The translations under genes and the position numbers were made by a program. Shown piece by piece: positions 38,725 to 44,681 of a stretch of DNA of 44,681 bases. The stretch comes from Oscillospiraceae bacterium (GTDB lineage: Bacteria > Bacillota > Clostridia > Saccharofermentanales > Saccharofermentanaceae), in assembly GCA_902789515.1 (NCBI GenBank), contig CADAOK010000022.1, positions 1 through 44,681 of the forward strand, read 5' to 3'. Under the pieces are notes generated by a model that saw nothing but the letters and a program-made list of their open reading frames with translations, was not told the origin of the DNA and did not search any database. The stretch's first letter is position 1. Each line of letters opens with the position of its first letter.

Positions 38725-40158
38725 ATGGCAAAGAAGAAATCAACCTTTTACTGCAAGGAATGCGGATATGAATCCACAGGCTGGCTTGGCAAGTGCCCGG
38801 GATGCGGGCAGTTCAACACTTTTGTGGAAGCGCCTGACGAGAAGCCGGCATCAAGTAATCCCAAGGCGGATTCACCTGTTTACAAGGCAAATACATACTC
38901 CTGGACAGATTCTTCCGTAACACTGCGTCTCAAGGATGCGGGCAAGGAGAACTATGTCAGGGAGAGCACGGGTATCCCCGTTCTCGATTCACTGTTCGGC
39001 GGAGGCATCACCAGAGGTTCTCTCACGCTCGTAGTAGGCGAACCGGGAATCGGTAAGTCGACTATCCTCCTGCAGCTCGCGGACAGCTTCAAGGGCGACG
39101 GCGAGGTCCTGTATGTATCAGGCGAGGAATCCCCCGCACAGATCGGGATGCGCGCTTCCCGCCTCGGCATTACCCGTGACATACTGATCTGCGGCGAGAC
39201 GCGTTTCGAGGTCATCGCGGAAGAGATCAAGAAGAACAAGCCTTCCCTGTGCATTATAGATTCCATGCAGACACTGTACTCCGAGGAGATAACAGGCACA
39301 CCCGGAAGCGTTACGCAGACGCGCGAGGTCACTGCAGGTCTCATCAGGATTGCGAAGACCAACGGCATATCGATAATCATGGTCGGTCATATCACAAAGG
39401 AAGGTTCGATAGCGGGACCCAAGACGATCGAGCACATGGTCGATACCGTGCTCACTTTCGAAGGCGACAGCACAGGCGGATACAGGATCTTGAGATCCGC
39501 AAAGAACAGGTTCGGCAAGAGCAACGAGCTCGCTTTCTTTGAGATGGGAGACAAGGGCCTCCGTCCGGTCGAGAGCTCCAAGGCGCTGCTCGTCGCGGGA
39601 AGACCCATCAACAGCCCGGGCTCCGTCCTCACATCTGTTCTTGAAGGCAACGAGGCTCTCACATGCGAAGTCCAAGCACTTGTGGCGGAGAGCGCTTATC
39701 CCACGCCCCAGAGGATGACATCAGGTCCCGATCGCAACAGGGTCATGATGCTCCTTGCAGTATGTGACAAGGTACAGAGGCTTAACCTGTCTTCGTGCGA
39801 CTGTTTCGTCAACATCATCGGCGGACTTAAGGTAACGGATCCGGCATCCGATCTTGCGATATGTGCCGCCATCGTATCTTCCGCAAGGAACGTGCCCGTC
39901 AAGCCCAATACCCTGATAATCGGCGAAGTCGGTCTGTCCGGCGAGGTCAGGCCCGTTACGCGCATCCTCAATCGCTGCATCGAAGCCGCGAAGCTGGGGA
40001 TCACGACCATCGTCCTTCCCGGTTCATGTGAGAACGGACTCGAGAAGGAGATCAGGGATCTGTCAGATTCAGACCGCGAAGGATTCGACAGCATAACAAG
40101 GCTTTATATCGATAACATCAAGGATTCATTTGACATGCTGTTCACGGGAGGTAAATGA
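38725..40158 (+). CDS. radA: DNA repair protein RadA
   Basis: A 477-residue RecA-like protein that processes recombination intermediates and drives branch migration. It has the N-terminal zinc finger (Cys10, Cys13, Cys24, Cys27 in CKECGYESTGWLGKCPGCG), the ATPase core with Walker A GEPGIGKST near residue 110, Walker B SLCIIDSMQTLY, the RadA-specific KNRFG motif near 255, and a Lon-like C-terminal domain (DLAICAAIVSSARNVPV, GEVGLSGEVRPV). GGAG lies 9 bases before the ATG. The stop TGA is 1 base before the ispD start, so the two genes form an operon. Confidence 0.95.
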   Translation: MAKKKSTFYCKECGYESTGWLGKCPGCGQFNTFVEAPDEKPASSNPKADSPVYKANTYSWTDSSVTLRLKDAGKENYVRESTGIPVLDSLFGGGITRGSLTLVVGEPGIGKSTILLQLADSFKGDGEVLYVSGEESPAQIGMRASRLGITRDILICGETRFEVIAEEIKKNKPSLCIIDSMQTLYSEEITGTPGSVTQTREVTAGLIRIAKTNGISIIMVGHITKEGSIAGPKTIEHMVDTVLTFEGDSTGGYRILRSAKNRFGKSNELAFFEMGDKGLRPVESSKALLVAGRPINSPGSVLTSVLEGNEALTCEVQALVAESAYPTPQRMTSGPDRNRVMMLLAVCDKVQRLNLSSCDCFVNIIGGLKVTDPASDLAICAAIVSSARNVPVKPNTLIIGEVGLSGEVRPVTRILNRCIEAAKLGITTIVLPGSCENGLEKEIRDLSDSDREGFDSITRLYIDNIKDSFDMLFTGGK

Positions 40159-40159
40159 C

Positions 40160-40906
40160 ATGAATAAGAACTGCTTCTTTGTTATTCCGGCTGCAGGCGC
40201 CGGCACACGCATGGGCGGCGACATTCCGAAGATCATCCTTCCCATCGGAGGCATCCCGGTTATCATAAGGACTCTTACCACCATCTCAGCTTTCGCGGAC
40301 ATGCATGATGATCTTGGCGTACACATAATCATCGTTACCACCGAAGATCTCATGCCGAAGATAAAGAAGATGTGCTCGGATTCATTCCCGGATATGGACA
40401 TCACCTATACATTAGGCGGAGCTTCCAGGACCGAGTCAGTTTATAACGGCATCAAAGCAATAACAGACGCAGGAGACACAGATGCCGTTCTTATCCACGA
40501 CGGCGCGAGATGTCTCGTTACCGCCGAAGATATAGATGCGGTCTTCGCAGGGCTTGCCGGTCACGCAGTATCCTGCAGCGCCACTCCGGTCAAGGACACG
40601 CTCAAGAAAGTAAACATAAAAGACAGCGGTGATGTTATCGTGGAATCAACTCCCGTGCGTGAAGATTTCTACGCCGTCCAGACTCCCCAGGGATTCAGAT
40701 ACAAAGAACTCCTGCAGTGCTATGAACATGCGGCGGCAAACCACATAACAGCCACCGACGATACAGCACTTGCCGAAGCTGTCGGCATAGAAGTATTCCT
40801 TGCAAAGGGAAGCTATTCGAACATAAAGATAACGACACCCGAGGATATCGCGGTTGCCTATGAGATCATAAGGTCCAGAGGCGAGCTCGAGCCTTTCGAG
40901 GACTGA
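40160..40906 (+). CDS. ispD: 2-C-methyl-D-erythritol 4-phosphate cytidylyltransferase
   Basis: A 248-residue enzyme that joins CTP to MEP in the third step of the non-mevalonate isoprenoid pathway. Motifs are AAGAGTRMGGDIPKIILPIG (nucleotide-binding loop), VLIHDGARCLV, CSATPVKDTLK and VQTPQGFRYKEL, and it ends TTPEDIAVAYEI. The frame is open from 40130, but GGAGG lies 8 bases before the ATG at 40160. It directly follows radA. It converges with ispF, and the two stop codons abut as TGATCA. Confidence 0.93.
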   Translation: MNKNCFFVIPAAGAGTRMGGDIPKIILPIGGIPVIIRTLTTISAFADMHDDLGVHIIIVTTEDLMPKIKKMCSDSFPDMDITYTLGGASRTESVYNGIKAITDAGDTDAVLIHDGARCLVTAEDIDAVFAGLAGHAVSCSATPVKDTLKKVNIKDSGDVIVESTPVREDFYAVQTPQGFRYKELLQCYEHAAANHITATDDTALAEAVGIEVFLAKGSYSNIKITTPEDIAVAYEIIRSRGELEPFED

Positions 40907-41398
40907 TCAGAGTTCTTTCCTTATCGTGAGAATTACGAAGACCTGAACACCTTCGCCTTTGCCGAAGCCCGTGAGGCCTTCGCCGGTAGTTGCGGTTATG
41001 CCGACTGATGATGCGGGGATCCCGAGCAGTTCTCCGGTCTTCTCTTTCATCGCGGGAATGTGATCTTTGAGCTTGGGCTTAAGGCACTCGATGGTCATCG
41101 AGCAGTGAACAATCTCGGCGCCGTCCATGTACTTGAGCGCTTCAGCAAGATAGACGCTGCTGTCCCTGATCCCCTGCCCGAGGCAGATAGTATCGGCCGC
41201 ACCTCCGAGTATGTTGACACCCGTATATCCTGATATGGCATTGGTAATAGCATGGAGTGCCACATCGCCGTCGCTGTTCGCCCTGAATGCCCTGTCAAAA
41301 GGTATGTCAATGCCGCACAGCTTTATGGGGCCTTCACCTGTCTCTGCGAAAGCGTGGCTGTCCTGGCCTATCGTACTGATGTAAGCATATTCACCCAT
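40907..41398 (-). CDS. ispF: 2-C-methyl-D-erythritol 2,4-cyclodiphosphate synthase
   Basis: A 163-residue enzyme that cyclises CDP-ME-2-phosphate with loss of CMP. The metal ligands Asp13, His15 (QDSHAF) and His49 (SDGDVALHAI) are present, as is the C-terminal CMP-binding motif VGITATTGEGLTGFGKGEGV. The central loop that in most IspF reads FPDTDP...GADS is replaced by NILGGAADTICLGQGIRDSS, a divergent clostridial-looking variant. GGAGGA lies 6 bases before the ATG. It follows a lipoprotein gene and mrp on the same strand. Confidence 0.9.
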   Translation of the reverse strand: MGEYAYISTIGQDSHAFAETGEGPIKLCGIDIPFDRAFRANSDGDVALHAITNAISGYTGVNILGGAADTICLGQGIRDSSVYLAEALKYMDGAEIVHCSMTIECLKPKLKDHIPAMKEKTGELLGIPASSVGITATTGEGLTGFGKGEGVQVFVILTIRKEL

Positions 41399-41409
41399 GA
41401 CTCATCCTC

Positions 41410-41925
41410 CTATACCGGATACCCGTTTGCATCGAGCCAGGCCGCAACATCTGCGGCACCCCATATATCATAATACGCGCTCCCGAAAACCGATATCTCC
41501 GTGTAATTCCTTACCAGCGCAAAATCGGGTACCGCATTGATCCCGAACTGCGACGTCAGGTTCGTGTACTGGCTCTGGTCGAGCGCTATTACCGTAAGCT
41601 TTCCTTCCTCTGCTTCCGCTATGTCTTCGACCGCTGCGGTAATGCCCCAGCCGGAAGAATCCATAGAGTTGTAAAAGTACAGAAGGAACGTTACATCCGG
41701 CACCTGGAGCAGCTGCTCAAGATCCGTTATCTCACGGTACTGTATACCGTACAGCGGCTGACCCGCTTCGTCATACTCGCCTTCGACAGGCTCATAAACC
41801 ATGCAGATGGCAGGAGCGTCGTAATCATAATCGCCGAGATAATCCTCAACCTTCGGGCTGCTGCAGCCGCACAGCAGAAAAGCCGTAAGGGCTGCAGTTA
41901 TCATCAGGCTTATTATCCTTCTCAT
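41410..41925 (-). CDS. Thioredoxin-fold lipoprotein without CxxC
   Basis: A 171-residue predicted lipoprotein (signal peptide, lipobox LCGC, Cys21). The remaining part has the thioredoxin arrangement: strand (TFLLYFYNS), helix, strand (KLTVIALDQS), and a cis-Pro segment (FGINAVPDFALVRN). The position of the active CxxC is taken by MDSSGWG, so no redox activity is expected. It could act as a binding or assembly factor outside the membrane. The ATG overlaps the mrp stop by 4 bases, so translation is probably coupled. Confidence 0.65.
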   Translation of the reverse strand: MRRIISLMITAALTAFLLCGCSSPKVEDYLGDYDYDAPAICMVYEPVEGEYDEAGQPLYGIQYREITDLEQLLQVPDVTFLLYFYNSMDSSGWGITAAVEDIAEAEEGKLTVIALDQSQYTNLTSQFGINAVPDFALVRNYTEISVFGSAYYDIWGAADVAAWLDANGYPV

Positions 41926-42773
41926 TGCTTCAGCATGTTAAGGCACATGTCCGTGGTGCCTGCAAGGATGCCGTCTTCTGTCTTCTCGACATTACCGGAA
42001 TCCACGAGCCTGGTAACCTCAGGATCGAGCGGGATCTTATCGAGCACTTTGGCGCCAATCTCCGCTGCTGACTTCTCGAGGTTTGAACCGTCGCCGTAGA
42101 GTCTTATCTCCTTGCCGCAGTCAGGGCACTTGATATAGCTCATGTTCTCGACCAGGCCGAGCACCGGAACGTTCATCATGGAAGCCATGTTCCTTGCCTT
42201 ATTGACGATCATGGATACGAGATCCTGGCTCGTCGCAACAAGGATGATGCCGTCGATCGGAATAGCCTGGAATACAGTAAGCGGAACATCACCCGTGCCC
42301 GGCGGCATGTCTATGAGAAGCACATCGAGCGTACCCCAGTCGGTCTGTCCCCAGAACTGCCTGACAAGTGAGTTGAGGACGGGGCCTCTCCAGATGACAG
42401 GTGCTTCCTTATCAGAAAGCATGAGGTTTACGCTGACTGCTTTGATGCCTGTTTCCGTCTGAGCGGGATAGATAAGATTATCTTCAGTGGCATGAAGGTT
42501 CTCTTCTATGCCGAACGCCTGCGGGATGGAAGGACCGGTAACGTCCGCATCCATGATGCCGACCTTAAGGCCTTTGCGCGCAAGTGATACCGCGAGAGTT
42601 GAAGTTACGAAGGATTTTCCTACACCGCCCTTGCCGCTGGCAACGCCGATAACAGTCTTTATTGAAGATCCCTTGGCAAGAGCCTCCTTTGCGGGAACTC
42701 CGTTAGCCGTGGGGCAGGAATCCTGTGATGTGCAGCCGTCCTTTGACGGGCATGAATCGCATGCTGATGACAT
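41922..42773 (-). CDS. mrp: Mrp/NBP35-family Fe-S cluster carrier ATPase
   Basis: A 283-residue P-loop ATPase of the Mrp/Nbp35 group that carries and inserts Fe-S clusters. The N-terminus has cysteines (ACDSCPSKDGCTSQDSC) of the type found in clostridial members. Walker A is GVASGKGGVGKSF with the deviant Lys, Walker B is DVLLIDMPPGTGDVPL, and the C-terminal CPDCGKEI pair is the expected cluster-binding CxxC. AAGGAGG lies 8 bases before the ATG. It heads the transcript with the thioredoxin-like lipoprotein and ispF. Confidence 0.92.
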   Translation of the reverse strand: MSSACDSCPSKDGCTSQDSCPTANGVPAKEALAKGSSIKTVIGVASGKGGVGKSFVTSTLAVSLARKGLKVGIMDADVTGPSIPQAFGIEENLHATEDNLIYPAQTETGIKAVSVNLMLSDKEAPVIWRGPVLNSLVRQFWGQTDWGTLDVLLIDMPPGTGDVPLTVFQAIPIDGIILVATSQDLVSMIVNKARNMASMMNVPVLGLVENMSYIKCPDCGKEIRLYGDGSNLEKSAAEIGAKVLDKIPLDPEVTRLVDSGNVEKTEDGILAGTTDMCLNMLKQ

Positions 42774-42800
42774 ATCAATGCCTCCTTAAAATACGCGCAT

Positions 42801-42830
42801 ATTATACTAGTATGGCGGTTAATTATCCAA
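42801..42830 (-). promoter_or_regulatory. Promoter of mrp operon
   Basis: The reverse strand has TTGGAT, an 18-base spacer and TATAAT, giving a leader of about 20 bases with AAGGAGG. It begins right at the end of the CmpB-like gene. Confidence 0.65.
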
Positions 42831-43535
42831 TCAGCCCAGTTCGTCGGGCACCGTGGGATCCAGGATATCGGCCTCTATCTCCATCTCGGGCTGTTCTTCC
42901 TGTCCGTCTTTATAGATGCCGTGCTCGCGGTATCTGACCAGTTTCTTAAGCCTTCCAAGCGCAGATGACGGAAGATCGCTTACGTTCGATACTATCGCCA
43001 GGATACGTTGCTCGGAATACTTGAACGAATGGAGAAAGGTATCTCTCGCATCGACTGCGGCCTGCTTGGCGAGCTTCAGGCTCTCCATCTCCGCAGCAGT
43101 GAACTGATCGGCAAAAGCCTTCTCCTCCGCCCTGTGCGCTGCGGCGAGTTCGCGCTCCGCCTTCTTGTTCTCCATTACGAGTTTCCTGTATTCATCGTAG
43201 TGCTTCTTAGTAGGTTCGGACACTGTAACGATCGTATCGACTCCGCCGTAGATCTGCTCGCCGATCTTGTCCGAGACGACCTTAACGCCCGACGTAACAC
43301 GTGCGAACGCAGCAAGCTTTTTTCTGAAGCCGATAATCGTTCCTATCGTAGTAATGATGTCTATCACCATCAGCAGCGTGAAGATCGAGAGCACGATGAC
43401 CTTGGCGATGTACGGGATCTGATCTACCAGCCAGAGCACAGCCGGATGAAGGACATAGAGTCCGAGAGAGCATGCGATACCCCAATAGATATAGAACCTG
43501 AGGCAGATGTATCCGCGGAAGTTGAGCTTGTATTC
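42831..43535 (-). CDS. CmpB-family membrane protein, C-terminal part (frameshifted gene)
   Basis: This is the continuation of the gene at 43537-43833. Reading from 43535 gives EYKLNFRGYICLRFYIYWGI, then CSLGLYVLHPAVLWLVDQIP and two more hydrophobic segments, which is what the putative ABC-transporter-permease family (CmpB, PF06541) has after its WW motif. The first ATG in this frame is at 43439. The C-terminal 120 residues are a charged helical region (YRKLVMENKKAERELAAAHR), longer than usual. One extra base at 43536 separates the two reading frames. Confidence 0.7.
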   Translation of the reverse strand, partial: EYKLNFRGYICLRFYIYWGIACSLGLYVLHPAVLWLVDQIPYIAKVIVLSIFTLLMVIDIITTIGTIIGFRKKLAAFARVTSGVKVVSDKIGEQIYGGVDTIVTVSEPTKKHYDEYRKLVMENKKAERELAAAHRAEEKAFADQFTAAEMESLKLAKQAAVDARDTFLHSFKYSEQRILAIVSNVSDLPSSALGRLKKLVRYREHGIYKDGQEEQPEMEIEADILDPTVPDELG

Positions 43536-43536
43536 G

Positions 43537-43833
43537 CCACCATCTCATATGGAAGGTGTGGTAAAGGATAATGCCCGCGATAAGCTCGACAATGGTTGCG
43601 GCGGTCGCCGAACCGAAGAATATGATGAAGAAATTCCCGACAAAGGGATCGAGCAGCCATATCGCCGCATAGAACCCGAGGCCGTATACCGGGCACATCG
43701 GTCCTGCCAGAAAACCCCTGTTGATGAACTTTCCTTCGGTAACACCGTAATATATGACTTCAACTATCCAGCCGACAAAGCTGTATATGAAGAACATCGT
43801 ATACGACTCGAGGAAGGGATACGGCAGGATCAT
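43537..43833 (-). CDS. CmpB-family membrane protein, N-terminal part (frameshifted gene)
   Basis: The first 99 codons of the same gene, starting MILPYPFLESYTMFFIYSFV and containing GKFINRGFLAGPMCPVYGLG, the hallmark of the CmpB family, and ending in YHTFHMRWW. After the second Trp an extra base moves the frame, and translation runs 84 nonsense codons to a stop at 43282. No slippery heptamer is apparent at the site, so a sequencing error, recent mutation or (less likely) programmed shift must be considered. The function of the family is unknown. The ATG overlaps the end of the methyltransferase gene by 4 bases. Confidence 0.75.
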
Positions 43834-44444
43834 TCTTTTGTTGCCCTCATGATGTGGTAGCCGCCGTCAGTCGCAACGTTCTCGCAGTTCCCGAAAAGCT
43901 CTGTGAGCTTCGTTTTCGTGGAAGGCGCGCCCTGCTTGCGCTGGATGACGACATACAGGCATCCGCCCTGCTCAAGTCTTGCGTATGACTCCTCATAGAA
44001 CCTGAACACAGTCTTCTTGCCTGCCCTTATCGGCGGGTTTGTAAGGATGGTGTCGAAAAGAACACCCTCCGGCAGGCCCGCCGTTACGTCGCCCGCAAGG
44101 AAAGCACATTCGACATTGTTGTTTTCCGCATTCTCATTCGCAAGCGCGACGGCACGCGTGTTGACGTCGGTACCGTAGACCTCGCATCTTGCAAAGTAGC
44201 TCTTGAATGTAACTCCGACTATGCCGACGCCGCACCCGAGATCGAGCATGTGCATGGGCTTTACGCCGCGCTCCTTGATGTCCTTGACGGACTCTTCGAT
44301 GAGCAGGTCAGTACCGAAGTCGACGCCGTTTCGGGAGAACACCGACGTATCAGTGGTGAAAGTCAGATTGCGGTTAAGGCCCGTGTATCTGAAGGTCTTC
44401 CTGTCACTTGCTGTAGTGGGTACGGCTTCGAAATACTGCGGCAT
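43830..44444 (-). CDS. RsmC-type (small-domain) SAM methyltransferase
   Basis: A 204-residue methyltransferase similar to the C-terminal domain of RsmC and to the Gram-positive YbxB group. The SAM-binding motif is LDLGCGVGIVGV near residue 68, the acidic loop GTDVNTRAVALA, and the catalytic motif LTNPPIRAGK (NPPY/F type), which methylates an exocyclic amine of a guanine in rRNA in related enzymes. The substrate has not been shown. The ATG overlaps the stop of the upstream gene (TGATG). Confidence 0.85.
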   Translation of the reverse strand: MPQYFEAVPTTASDRKTFRYTGLNRNLTFTTDTSVFSRNGVDFGTDLLIEESVKDIKERGVKPMHMLDLGCGVGIVGVTFKSYFARCEVYGTDVNTRAVALANENAENNNVECAFLAGDVTAGLPEGVLFDTILTNPPIRAGKKTVFRFYEESYARLEQGGCLYVVIQRKQGAPSTKTKLTELFGNCENVATDGGYHIMRATKE

Positions 44445-44681
44445 CAGAGCATGTCCTTTATCTTCGTCTTCTTGATGAGGACAATGAGCGGGAGACCGAG
44501 CACTACGAGAAGAGCTGCCTCCGAGCCTGCGACCTCGAGCATGCTGATGAGGACCACCTGTGCGGTGATCGCTGAAGAACCATCAGCAAGAAGGAACGGC
44601 AGATATCCGCCTACGATAAGGCCGTTGGCAACGACAGGCGGGATTATTCCGAGATAAGGGCTGACCTTGCCGATCCAGTAT
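44444..44681 (-). CDS. QueT-like ECF transporter S-component, C-terminal fragment
   Basis: The gene runs off the right edge; 78 codons and a stop are visible. The sequence YWIGKVSPYLGIIPPVVANG...LIVGGYLPFLLADGS and the end ALLVVLGLPLIVLIKK contain the hydrophobic segments and the GLPL motif near the C-terminus of QueT-type S-components, thought to import queuosine precursors. The N-terminal half is not seen, so another member of this transporter class is possible. Its stop overlaps the methyltransferase start. Confidence 0.5.
   Translation of the reverse strand, partial: YWIGKVSPYLGIIPPVVANGLIVGGYLPFLLADGSSAITAQVVLISMLEVAGSEAALLVVLGLPLIVLIKKTKIKDML

Overview
The window reads as ordinary chromosome of a Gram-positive anaerobe, most likely a member of the Clostridia (Bacillota). 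Pointers are RNase J, a long-form hibernation factor (HPF), an ECF-type thiamine transporter behind a TPP riboswitch, a ChW-repeat (clostridial hydrophobic, conserved W) surface protein, FliB, lipoproteins with clear lipoboxes, strong Shine-Dalgarno sites and TTGACA/TATAAT-type promoters. Base composition looks close to 50% GC. The genus cannot be fixed from the sequence alone. No phage, transposon, CRISPR or conjugative genes were found. No gene-free stretch exceeds 300 bases; the longest is the regulatory gap at 36791-37080, which is full of operator-like sites.

Layout. 1-4.7 kb (minus): end of a pseudouridine synthase, a degenerate repeat block, a TPM-like membrane protein, a GNAT acetyltransferase, a lipoprotein, a small membrane protein and a PfkB sugar kinase. 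4.7-7.0 kb: FliB, tRNA-Gln, family 4 uracil-DNA glycosylase and an RsuA/RluB pseudouridine synthase. 7.0-11.9 kb: a STAS/J-like membrane protein, and a permuted GH3 beta-glucosidase divergent from an AraC regulator. 12-19.2 kb (minus): proS, a transglutaminase-LRR protein and an ABC ATPase plus giant FtsX-type permease, tightly coupled. 19.3-26 kb: a small membrane protein, an SH3/3D wall protein, RNase J, a large lipoprotein and a ChW-NlpC/P60 surface protein.

26-36.8 kb (minus): relA/spoT in two pieces, recJ, rpsU, hpf, thiT with riboswitch, an alpha/beta hydrolase lacking its nucleophile, a Xaa-Pro aminopeptidase, a serine acetyltransferase-like enzyme and a LacI regulator. 37-41 kb (plus): a polytopic membrane protein with a leaderless promoter, radA and ispD. 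41-44.7 kb (minus): ispF, a thioredoxin-like lipoprotein, mrp, a frameshifted CmpB-family membrane protein, a small-domain methyltransferase and the end of a QueT-like transporter.

Most of the content is housekeeping and I see no strong candidate for a wholly new defence or mobile system. The points most worth checking are: the lesion in relA (about 16 codons of the hydrolase domain missing plus a frame change); leaderless transcription at several divergent genes where a -10 box sits 6 nt before the ATG; a LacI regulator with related TGCGCAA-type sites on both its flanks; a pseudo-hydrolase; a terminator encoded antisense inside a neighbour's coding region; and a degenerate tandem repeat of about 31 bp near the left edge.
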